A stretch of 22,565 bases of DNA from a virus. The stretch is taken from positions 1-22,565 of IMG/VR virus record IMGVR_UViG_3300011114_000391; one strand, written 5' to 3'. Under the pieces are notes generated by a model, which was not told where the DNA came from, did no database searches, and worked only from the letters and a program-made list of their open reading frames with translations. This document shows positions 11,384-17,978 of this stretch, one piece after another; within the stretch, counting starts at the first letter, position 1, and every line of letters begins with the position of its first letter. A program made the translations under genes and the position numbers.

Positions 11384-11390
11384 GGCAGAC

Positions 11391-11417
11391 GCAAAAAAGC
11401 CCGGACTAGCCGGGCTT
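11391..11417 (-). terminator. Rho-independent terminator of the P3 operon
   Basis: An 8-bp stem (11397-11404 with 11410-11417, AAGCCCGG/CCGGGCTT) with a 5-nt loop is followed on the minus strand by a T tract (TTTTTT, partly in the stem). It lies 20 bp after the stop of the 56-aa gene. Confidence 0.88.
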
Positions 11418-11436
11418 GGTGTTAAGTGAGCAGGGG

Positions 11437-11607
11437 TTAGGCTTTGCGGGTCTTTTCGACCGCTACCTTGTTGCGGGTCTTTTCGACCACTACCTTTACG
11501 TCATTAGCTATACACACTTCGACCCATTTCATGGCGTCCAGGTAACTATTAAAAATTTTGACGATTTCGCCAAAAATTGTATCGGGGCAAGTAACGATAA
11601 TTTGCAT
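11437..11607 (-). CDS. 56-aa protein with a tandemly duplicated tail
   Basis: This small protein begins MQIIVTCPDTIFGEIVKIFN and has a strand-helix-strand start. It ends with two 9-residue units, VVEKTRNKV and AVEKTRKA, created by a 27-bp tandem duplication at 11444-11496. The ATG at 11607 has GGAG 6 nt upstream, better than an in-frame TTG at 11619. It is the last gene of the P3 operon; the terminator lies 20 bp after its stop. Function is unknown. Confidence 0.65.
   Translation of the reverse strand: MQIIVTCPDTIFGEIVKIFNSYLDAMKWVEVCIANDVKVVVEKTRNKVAVEKTRKA
11444..11496. repeat. 27-bp tandem duplication inside a gene
   Basis: Two units, 11444-11469 and 11471-11496, differ at one base and are offset by 27 bp, so the reading frame is kept and the protein tail is doubled. 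Confidence 0.85.
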
Positions 11608-11628
11608 AACATTCTCCAAGGGTTAGGG

Positions 11629-11641
11629 CTAACAATGTTAG
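11629..11641. repeat. 13-bp palindrome, perfect, between P3 operon genes
   Basis: In the 60-bp gap between 11668-12201 and the 56-aa gene. Confidence 0.9.
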
Positions 11642-11667
11642 GGGCGGGTTTCCCCGCCCCGCTCCGA

Positions 11668-12201
11668 TTACTTGACCATGGTCAGGTCGACACCCAGGGC
11701 TTGCAGTGCCGAGGCGATATGCGTCTGAGCTTGCGACTGCTTGGCATCGAGGTTATTTTTGTCGGCCTCACGCTTGCAGGCCTTGAACAATGCGGACAAG
11801 TCTTCGACCAGTCGCAGGGACAGCGAGCGGATTTGCTTCGTCCCGGCCTTGTCGCCGTCACCTTCGCCGGATTCGCCGTCACCGCTAGCGGCCTCGGGTT
11901 CGCCTTCGACTAGCTTGCGGCCTTCGTTACGTACCCGTGTCCAGATGACCGAGGGGTTTTTATGCCCCGCTTCACGCAGGGTTTTGCGGAACTTATCGGC
12001 CTCGGCGAGAATACCCTTCGCGGCCTCGGCCTTGTCGCCGTACTCGTACATGTACCAATCGCTCGGGAAAAACCGGGTTAGGGTCTCCGCGTATTCCCGC
12101 ACCGCGCCATATTGACGGGTGACGGTATCGGCCACTGCCGTACGGCAGGGTGCAAGTGCGGCCTCGGCCGCATCGGTGGTGGTGATTACTTGAGTGTTCA
12201 T
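11668..12201 (-). CDS. P3-driven helical hypothetical protein
   Basis: This 177-aa protein is Ala/Lys/Glu-rich and mostly helical. Landmarks are FFPSDWYMYEYGDKAEAAKGIL near residue 44, an acidic Gly-rich linker (GDGESGEGDGDKAG, about 112-125) and a C-terminal helical domain (SLSLRLVEDLSALFKACKRE). No signal, membrane segment or catalytic motif is visible. The ATG at 12201 has only a weak GAGG upstream. The leader contains a perfect palindrome 47 bp below the promoter. Its own promoter and position suggest an abundant early protein, for instance DNA-binding or host-interacting, but no family is recognised. Confidence 0.75.
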   Translation of the reverse strand: MNTQVITTTDAAEAALAPCRTAVADTVTRQYGAVREYAETLTRFFPSDWYMYEYGDKAEAAKGILAEADKFRKTLREAGHKNPSVIWTRVRNEGRKLVEGEPEAASGDGESGEGDGDKAGTKQIRSLSLRLVEDLSALFKACKREADKNNLDAKQSQAQTHIASALQALGVDLTMVK

Positions 12202-12236
12202 AACATCTAACCTCGCTTAGTTACTCTAACGAATCC

Positions 12237-12249
12237 CTAACAATGTTAG
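12237..12249. repeat. 13-bp palindrome, perfect, P3 leader
   Basis: Centre 12243, 47 bp below the P3 -10 edge (12290), the same distance as at P1. Confidence 0.92.
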
Positions 12250-12289
12250 GGGGCTTGGTATGCAATCGATCTCTCGCTTGCATGGGTAT

Positions 12290-12318
12290 ATTATACCACA
12301 AAAAGAACCCTAATGCAA
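12290..12318 (-). promoter_or_regulatory. P3, sigma70 promoter
   Basis: TTGCAT (12313-12318) and TATAAT (12290-12295) lie 17 bp apart on the minus strand with TGG before the -10. It faces the gene at 11668-12201. A perfect palindrome lies on each side, at 12237-12249 and 12358-12370. Confidence 0.8.
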
Positions 12319-12357
12319 AGCGTGCGTAAACAATAATTCAATGCCCCCGGCACGGGG

Positions 12358-12370
12358 CTAACAATGTTAG
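12358..12370. repeat. 13-bp palindrome, perfect, upstream of P3
   Basis: About 45 bp upstream of the P3 -35 box and the last copy before the late arm. A GCCCC/GGGGC pair (12343-12358) abuts it. Confidence 0.9.
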
Positions 12371-12505
12371 TTCGGGTTACTTGGTCAACCCCACCCACCC
12401 AAAATGGCAGCAAGGGGAGGTAGGGCCCCCTCACACAGTGTGTTGCACACCCGATTCCCAATTTTGAGTTTTGGTTTTAGTTTGGCTTACTTTAGTATTA
12501 CTATT

Positions 12506-12527
12506 AGGACTACATTTATTTTTACTT
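12506..12527. repeat. 22-bp direct repeat before the late genes, copy 1
   Basis: The block AGGACTACATTTATTT plus the next 6 bases occurs here and at 12560-12581 with one difference, 54 bp apart, in the non-coding stretch upstream of the terminase genes. Confidence 0.8.
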
Positions 12528-12559
12528 AAGACCCCCCTCCCCCCTTCGTTTTTCCCCCC

Positions 12560-12581
12560 AGGACTACATTTATTTCTACTT
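12560..12581. repeat. 22-bp direct repeat before the late genes, copy 2
   Basis: Second copy of the block at 12506-12527. A weaker relative (TACATATTTCTGTTAC) lies near 12631-12646. A late promoter or activator site is the natural guess. Confidence 0.8.
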
Positions 12582-12684
12582 GGCAAACACCCCCCGTCAA
12601 GGGAACCGTAAACAAAAGTTGCACGGGGGTACATATTTCTGTTACATTTCGCCACATTCCCTTCTCAGTAAGGTGCTATCCACG

Positions 12685-13293
12685 ATGATTCCTGTTGAGC
12701 CTACGGCAGAAGTGCCAATGCCTTTTGATCTGACCGATCAGGAGCCTGCTACGCATAAAGATGCGGTGGCCGTGGCAGTCAATACAGCGAATCTCATTGA
12801 ACAGCTTGGTGGTGGCCTGGACTTCAGCAATGAAGACCTCTCCAAAGCGCAGAAACTCGTCACCGGCCAGGAAAAACCCAACAAACCCACCCATATCACT
12901 GCCCCTTCTGAGGCAGCAGCAGCCCATCAGATCATACGAAGGTATGACTTTGCTACGTTCCAAGACGCCATGCAGGCGCGGAACTTCATTACGAACAAAC
13001 TCGTGAAGCTAGCCGACTGCGGAGACCCCAAGTTGGAGCTGAAAGCACTAGAGTTACTGGGCAAACACTCGGATATTGGCCTCTTTACCGACCGCAGCGA
13101 GATCACAATCCACCATACTTCGTCCTCGGCACTGGAGAATTCGATCAAAGAGCGCATCAAGCGCCTACTAAATTCCGATACCGTCGACGTGGTGACCGAT
13201 TTGGTCGATGAATTAGACGTTCTCGACAAGAAAAAGCAGGAACAAGTAGAAGACGTGAAAGAAATTGCTGAGGACTCCCCAGAAAATGAGTGA
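12685..13293 (+). CDS. terS: Terminase small subunit
   Basis: This 202-aa protein begins MIPVEPTAEVPMPFDLTDQE. It has a helical middle with ARNFITNKLVKLADCGDPKL and then LKALELLGKHSDIGLFTDRS, a pattern common in small terminase subunits, followed by an acidic Lys/Glu tail. Small subunits bind phage DNA at the packaging site and recruit the large subunit. The following gene is an unmistakable large terminase that overlaps by 8 nt, which carries most of the weight. The start at 12685 has a loose AAGGTG upstream; the longer frame from 12580 would cover the direct-repeat region and is rejected. Confidence 0.8.
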   Translation: MIPVEPTAEVPMPFDLTDQEPATHKDAVAVAVNTANLIEQLGGGLDFSNEDLSKAQKLVTGQEKPNKPTHITAPSEAAAAHQIIRRYDFATFQDAMQARNFITNKLVKLADCGDPKLELKALELLGKHSDIGLFTDRSEITIHHTSSSALENSIKERIKRLLNSDTVDVVTDLVDELDVLDKKKQEQVEDVKEIAEDSPENE

Positions 13294-14833
13294 AGAGAAG
13301 GACGTTTCGCTCAAAGACCTGCTGGTTTTGATAGAAGCCAAGAAGGCGGCGGGCGTTCCTCTGTCTGAGTCGGAGCTGCGGGCGATAGATATTGAGTTAA
13401 CCCGTCTGGAGATGACCAAAGAACGGGAAACTTCGCAAGATAGGTTCATCACTTTCGTGGAAAAAGTGTGGCCGACCTTCATTTCGGGGGCACACCACAA
13501 GCGAATGGCTGCGGCATTTGAAAGGGTAGCAAATGGAGAGTGCAAACGTCTTATTATTAACATGCCTCCTCGCCACACTAAGTCAGAGTTTGCTAGTTAT
13601 CTGCTACCTGCTTGGTTTTTGGGCAAATTCCCGCACAAGAAAGTGATCCAAACGTCCCACACTGCTGAATTGGCGGTGGGTTTCGGTCGTAAGGTCAGGA
13701 ACTTGGTCGACTCCGAGGTCTATAAGAGCATATTCCCAAGTCTTTCCTTGTCAGCGGACTCAAAAGCGGCGGGACGGTGGAACACATCCAAGGGTGGCGA
13801 CTATTTCGCTATCGGTGTGGGCGGTGCAGTGACGGGTAAGGGCGCCGACATCCTCATTATTGACGACCCGCACTCAGAACAAGAGGCTGCGATGGCAGCT
13901 TCAAACCCAGAGGTCTACGACAAGGTGTACGAGTGGTATACGTCAGGTCCGCGTCAGCGTCTACAGCCGGGTGGGTCCATCGTGATCGTGATGACTCGCT
14001 GGGCGCAGCGTGATTTGACTGGTCAAGTGTTGAAAGCGGACTCGCAACGAGGTGGCGAAGGGTGGGAAGTGATTGAGTTTCCCGCCATCTTGCCGAGTGG
14101 CAACCCGCTATGGCCGCAGTTCTGGAGTATCGAGGAGCTGGAGGCGCTGCGGGAGGAACTGCCCAATAGTAAGTGGCAGGCACAGTATCAGCAGAACCCG
14201 GTTGGCAATGAGTCAGCCATCGTCAAGAGAGATTGGTGGAAGTGGTGGGAGGAGGACGATCCGCCGCAGTGTGAGTTCATCCTTCAGTCTTGGGACACGG
14301 CGTTCGAGAAAACGCAGCGAGCCGACTACTCCGCAGGGACGACGTGGGGGGTGTTTATGAACCCCAAGGATGGTAATAGGCCGAATGTGATTCTCCTGAA
14401 CACGTACAAGAAACGGGTCGAGTTCCCAGACTTGAAGAAAGACGTGATGGAGGAGTACCAAGCGTACGAGCCGGACACCATCATTATCGAGAAAAAGGCG
14501 TCTGGGGCGCCGCTGATCTACGAGCTGCGAGCGATGGGCATACCGGTGCAGGAGTTCACGCCTAGTAAGGGGCAGGACAAAATTGCCCGTTTGAACGCAG
14601 TCTCAGACATAATTGCCAGTGGCAAAGTATGGGTACCCCAGACACGCTGGGCTGAAGAGTTGGTAGATGAGATCGCGGCGTTCCCGTCAGGTGAGCACGA
14701 TGACTTGGTGGACGCAACGACGTTGGCGCTCATGCGCTTTCGTCAGGGTGGGTTCCTTCGCCTTCCGGTGGACGAGCCTGAAGACATTAAGTGGTTCAAA
14801 GGATACCGCCGAGAGCGGTTCTACACGGTGTAA
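13286..14833 (+). CDS. terL: Terminase large subunit
   Basis: This 515-aa packaging motor has the ATPase signature PPRHTKS (94-100, Walker A), ILIIDDP (189-195, Walker B with an extra acidic residue) and TRW near 237-239. The C-terminal RNase-H-type nuclease has D337 (SWDTAFE), E402 (IIIEKKAS) and HDDLVDA (471-477). All catalytic residues look present. The ATG overlaps the end of the small subunit (ATGAGTGA). It translocates DNA into the prohead through the portal encoded next and cuts the concatemer. An alternative TTG at 13265 is rejected. Confidence 0.95.
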   Translation: MSEEKDVSLKDLLVLIEAKKAAGVPLSESELRAIDIELTRLEMTKERETSQDRFITFVEKVWPTFISGAHHKRMAAAFERVANGECKRLIINMPPRHTKSEFASYLLPAWFLGKFPHKKVIQTSHTAELAVGFGRKVRNLVDSEVYKSIFPSLSLSADSKAAGRWNTSKGGDYFAIGVGGAVTGKGADILIIDDPHSEQEAAMAASNPEVYDKVYEWYTSGPRQRLQPGGSIVIVMTRWAQRDLTGQVLKADSQRGGEGWEVIEFPAILPSGNPLWPQFWSIEELEALREELPNSKWQAQYQQNPVGNESAIVKRDWWKWWEEDDPPQCEFILQSWDTAFEKTQRADYSAGTTWGVFMNPKDGNRPNVILLNTYKKRVEFPDLKKDVMEEYQAYEPDTIIIEKKASGAPLIYELRAMGIPVQEFTPSKGQDKIARLNAVSDIIASGKVWVPQTRWAEELVDEIAAFPSGEHDDLVDATTLALMRFRQGGFLRLPVDEPEDIKWFKGYRRERFYTV

Positions 14834-14842
14834 GGAAACATC

Positions 14843-17368
14843 ATGGCAACAGGATACATGGGCAGTGGCGATATGGGTAAAGGGCTGTATGCAGCTCCTG
14901 AAGGACTTCCGGTTATGGAAGAAGGGCCCCCAATTGAGATTGAGATCGAGGACCCCGAGTCAGTGTCTATTGGCATTGGCGACATCGAGATTGATCTGGA
15001 GCCACGCAAGGAGACCGCCGAGGACTTTGATGCCAACTTGGCCGAGTACATGGACGACAAGGAGTTGGCGTCTCTGGTGACCGACTTGATTGGGGATTTT
15101 GACAAGGACATCAACGACCGCAAGGAGTGGATGCAGACCTACGTGGACGGGCTGAAGCTGCTGGGGCTGAAGTACGAAGAGAGGACTGAACCATGGCAAG
15201 GCGCATGTGGTGTGTTTCACCCGATGCTGACCGAGTCCGTTGTGCGCTTCCAGTCAGAGGCAATGACGGAGACGTTCCCAGCGATGGGGCCTGTGAAAAC
15301 GCAGATTGTTGGCGCGATCGACAAGCTACGCGAAGAAGCCTCGCTGCGCGTCAAAGAAGACATGAACTTCCAACTCACCGAGGTGATGACGGAGTATCGC
15401 AGTGAGCATGAGCGACTGCTTTGGAGCCTGCCGATTACGGGCTCTGCGTTCAAGAAGGTCTACTACGACCCGAGCAAGGGCCGTCAGGTGGCAATGTTTA
15501 TCCCCGCCGAAGACATCGTCGTGCCTTATGGTAGCTCAAATATTGAGGACTCGGAGCGTGTAACGCACGTCATGCGCAAAACCGAGCAAGAGGTTGTGCG
15601 ACTGATGGAGGCTGGGTTCTACCGAGACGTGGACCTTGGCGAGCCGTCATATCAGTTAGACGACATCGAGAAGCAAAAGGCCGAGGAGATGGGCCTGACG
15701 GCCATCCAGGACGACCGCTATCGCATCCTTGAGATGCACGTGTTGTTGGACTTGCCTGGGTTTGAGCACAAGGATAAGAAGGGTAAAGAGACTGGGATCG
15801 CTCTGCCCTATGTGGTGACCATTGAGAAGGGCACAACCACTATTCTGGCCATTCGGAGGAATTGGTATGAAGACGACAAGCTACACATTAAGCGGCAGCA
15901 CTTCGTCCACTACCAATACATCCCGGGCTTCGGCTTCTACGGCTATGGACTTATCCATCTTATTGGTGGTTATGCTAAGTCCGCTACTATGCTTATTCGG
16001 CAGCTTGTTGACGCTGGTACTCTTAGCAATCTCCCCGGAGGACTCAAAGCCCGAGGACTGCGGGTTAAAGGGGACGACACTCCTATTCAACCCGGAGAAT
16101 TCCGAGATGTGGATGTACCGAGCGGTTCCATCCGAGACAATATCCTTCCTCTACCGTACAAAGAGCCCAGTCAGGTTCTCTACACCCTGTTCAATCAGAT
16201 CGTAAGCGAAGGCCGTGCGTTTGCCTCTAGCGGCGATATGAAGGTGAGTGACATGAGCAGCCAAGCTCCTGTCGGAACCACACTGGCGATCCTTGAGCGT
16301 ACTTTGAAGGTGATGACGGCTGTTCAGGCTCGCATCCACAATGCAATGCGTCAGGAGTTCAAACTTCTGAAAGTGATTATTGCTGATTACTGCCCGGAGG
16401 AGTACGACTACCAACCGGTTGACGGTAGCCGACGCGCTCGCAAGAGTGACTACGACTTGGTGGACGTGATCCCCGTGTCTGATCCCAACGCTGCTACCAT
16501 GGCGCAGAAGATCGTGACGTATCAGGCCGTGCTTCAACTGGCTCAAAGCGCTCCGCAACTGTACGACTTGCCCCTGTTGCACCGTCAGATGATCGAGGTT
16601 TTGGGGGTCAAAAACGCTGCCAAGCTCGTGCCGATTGAGGATGACGCAACGCCGATTGACCCTATTCAAGAGAACCAGAATCTCTTAACGATGAAGCCTG
16701 TCAAGGCGTTCCTGGAGCAGAACCACCAGGCCCATATCCAGGTGCACATGTCTGCCATCCAGAATCCGCGTATTCAACAGATGATGCAGCAGAACCCGCA
16801 GGCTCAGGCTATTTTGGCCGCAGCTATGGCGCACATCAACGAGCACGTCGCGTTCCAGTATCGCATCGAGATTGAGCAGATGATGGGTATGCCCTTGCCC
16901 CCGATGGAGGACAAAAACTCCGACGAGAAGCAGCATATTCCTCGCGAGATCGCCGACCAGATTGCGATGCTCTCCGCACAGGCGTCTCAACAACTGCTCC
17001 AGCGCGACCAAGCTCAGGCCCAACAACAGCAGGCTCAGCAGCAGATGCAAGACCCGCTCATCCAAATGCAGATGCAGGAGCTTCAGCTGAAGCAGCAAGA
17101 GTTGCAACTCAAGGCTCAGAAGCAACAGGTCGAGGCGGCAGAGAAAGCCGACCGCATCCGTATTGAGGAGGAGCGCATCAACGCGCAGAAAGAAATCGCT
17201 GCCATGCAGGTGAGCGCTACCGCAGCCGCTGCAAAAGACAAACTCAATAAGCAGATGGAGGCTGAAGGGGTCCGCATGGGCCTTGACGCAGCCAAACACC
17301 GGGCGCAGATGCGCCAACAGCACTCTGCCAGCCAGCAGAGACAACAACCCAAGAAGGAGAATAGATGA
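14843..17368 (+). CDS. Portal protein with a long Gln-rich C-terminus
   Basis: This 841-aa protein directly follows the large terminase, with AAGGA 7 nt before the ATG. It starts with an acidic region (IEIEIEDPESV), then has DFDKDINDRKEWMQTYVDGL and RTEPWQGACGVFHP, which recall large podovirus-type portals. Later it carries YQYIPGFGFYGYGLIHLIGG and a stem-like helical part. Residues about 710-841 are a Gln/Ala/Lys/Glu-rich coiled coil (QAQAQQQQAQQQMQ), probably the crown or barrel reaching into the capsid. It is longer than the roughly 500-700 aa typical of portals. Function by order and composition is secure; subfamily is not. Confidence 0.85.
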   Translation: MATGYMGSGDMGKGLYAAPEGLPVMEEGPPIEIEIEDPESVSIGIGDIEIDLEPRKETAEDFDANLAEYMDDKELASLVTDLIGDFDKDINDRKEWMQTYVDGLKLLGLKYEERTEPWQGACGVFHPMLTESVVRFQSEAMTETFPAMGPVKTQIVGAIDKLREEASLRVKEDMNFQLTEVMTEYRSEHERLLWSLPITGSAFKKVYYDPSKGRQVAMFIPAEDIVVPYGSSNIEDSERVTHVMRKTEQEVVRLMEAGFYRDVDLGEPSYQLDDIEKQKAEEMGLTAIQDDRYRILEMHVLLDLPGFEHKDKKGKETGIALPYVVTIEKGTTTILAIRRNWYEDDKLHIKRQHFVHYQYIPGFGFYGYGLIHLIGGYAKSATMLIRQLVDAGTLSNLPGGLKARGLRVKGDDTPIQPGEFRDVDVPSGSIRDNILPLPYKEPSQVLYTLFNQIVSEGRAFASSGDMKVSDMSSQAPVGTTLAILERTLKVMTAVQARIHNAMRQEFKLLKVIIADYCPEEYDYQPVDGSRRARKSDYDLVDVIPVSDPNAATMAQKIVTYQAVLQLAQSAPQLYDLPLLHRQMIEVLGVKNAAKLVPIEDDATPIDPIQENQNLLTMKPVKAFLEQNHQAHIQVHMSAIQNPRIQQMMQQNPQAQAILAAAMAHINEHVAFQYRIEIEQMMGMPLPPMEDKNSDEKQHIPREIADQIAMLSAQASQQLLQRDQAQAQQQQAQQQMQDPLIQMQMQELQLKQQELQLKAQKQQVEAAEKADRIRIEEERINAQKEIAAMQVSATAAAAKDKLNKQMEAEGVRMGLDAAKHRAQMRQQHSASQQRQQPKKENR

Positions 17369-17565
17369 GCATTGACACCCGTGCGCTAGCGCACGTGCAA
17401 AAGGAAATTGATAAATTGCGGCAAGAGCAAGTTGCTTTCCTCGCTGCCAGCCGTGCTGATACCTACGATGAGTACAAAAAAATCTGCGGAGTGATCCGAG
17501 GTCTAAGCCTTGCAGATTCCATCATCAATGACCTCGTGCAAAGACTGGAGCACTCGGATGAGTGA
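17365..17565 (+). CDS. Small coiled-coil protein after portal
   Basis: This 66-aa protein (MSIDTRALAHVQKEIDKLRQ) is predicted to be a helical hairpin, with a second helix around GLSLADSIINDLVQRLEH. AAGGAG lies 5 nt before the ATG, which overlaps the portal TGA (ATGA). Tiny helical proteins occur at this place in several phages and may help head assembly, but no function is known. The next gene overlaps it by 8 nt. Confidence 0.7.
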   Translation: MSIDTRALAHVQKEIDKLRQEQVAFLAASRADTYDEYKKICGVIRGLSLADSIINDLVQRLEHSDE

Positions 17566-17968
17566 GTTTGATGTTACCGCTGTAGACCTTTCTGGCGTTC
17601 TGAATAAGTCCGCCGAGGAGAAAGCGAAGCAGCTGCCTGATCCTGCTGGTTTTATGCTACTAACTGTGGTCCCCGAGGCTATGGAAGAGTACGCTGACAG
17701 TGATGTTGGGATTGTTAAATCGGGTAAGGAAATCTGGAAAGAAGAGATGCTGACCCCGGTGTTGTTTGTGGTCAAGATGGGCCCCGAAGCCTATCAAGAC
17801 AAGACGCGGTTCCCTAGCGGGCCCCGTTGCAAAATCGGTGACTTTGTCATCGTTCGCCCCAATTCAGGTACCCGCCTGAAGATTCATGGCCGTGAGTTCC
17901 GCATCATCAACGATGATTCGGTCGAAGGCACTGTGCAAGACCCGCGTGGAATTACCCGCGCTGCTTAA
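17558..17968 (+). CDS. GroES-like co-chaperonin
   Basis: This 136-aa protein has a Cpn10-like body from about residue 27 to 127. FMLLTVVPEAMEE stands where GroES has its first strand, and VGIVKSGKE plus the following residues match the mobile loop. VLFVVKMGPEAY resembles the VVAVGPG strand, and CKIGDFVIVRPNSGTRLKIH with FRIINDDSVEGTV resembles the GroES C-terminal half. Phage Cpn10 proteins such as T4 gp31 replace GroES so that the capsid protein can fold in GroEL. A place between portal and scaffold fits. The start overlaps the preceding gene by 8 nt; an upstream ATG at 17510 is rejected. Confidence 0.7.
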   Translation: MSEFDVTAVDLSGVLNKSAEEKAKQLPDPAGFMLLTVVPEAMEEYADSDVGIVKSGKEIWKEEMLTPVLFVVKMGPEAYQDKTRFPSGPRCKIGDFVIVRPNSGTRLKIHGREFRIINDDSVEGTVQDPRGITRAA

Positions 17969-17978
17969 GGAGTAAATC

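Larger units (their letters stand above)
10843..11390. other. Candidate origin or control region
   Basis: About 550 bp without a convincing minus-strand gene. It holds about eight ACGTAAC/GTTACGT copies, two CTAACATTGTTAG palindromes, a 26-bp direct repeat, an AT-rich tract (10951-11034) and the start region of the tandem ribbon-helix-helix gene. Repeats plus an easily melted tract next to a DNA-binding gene fit a replication or partition site. No DnaA box or initiator gene was identified. Confidence 0.5.
12371..12684. other. Non-coding region upstream of the terminase genes
   Basis: Besides the two 22-bp repeats it contains pyrimidine-rich runs, an AT-rich tract (12460-12530) and the small palindrome ACACAGTGTGT. 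No convincing sigma70 promoter for the plus strand was found; TTGGTT (12471) with TAGTAT 16 bp on is weak. The late transcript must start here or be activated here, as the P3 operon points away. Confidence 0.55.

Noticed and set aside
807-12370. Palindromes as a CRISPR array, transposon ends or rho-independent terminators
   Set aside because: Spacing is irregular, many copies are inside or across genes, there are no flanking duplications or transposase, the stem is only 5 bp and no T tract follows.
12371-12529. 41-aa plus-strand frame near 12405
   Set aside because: No ribosome-binding site and a low-complexity translation across an AT-rich tract.
12431-12655. 75-aa minus-strand frame with a repeated NKCSP motif
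   Set aside because: The motif repeat is just the translation of the 22-bp direct DNA repeat; the frame uses GTG, lies over homopolymer-rich DNA and is not in an operon.
16685-17347. 220-aa Leu-rich frame antisense to the portal C-terminus
   Set aside because: The Leu/His content mirrors Gln/Glu-rich codons on the plus strand.
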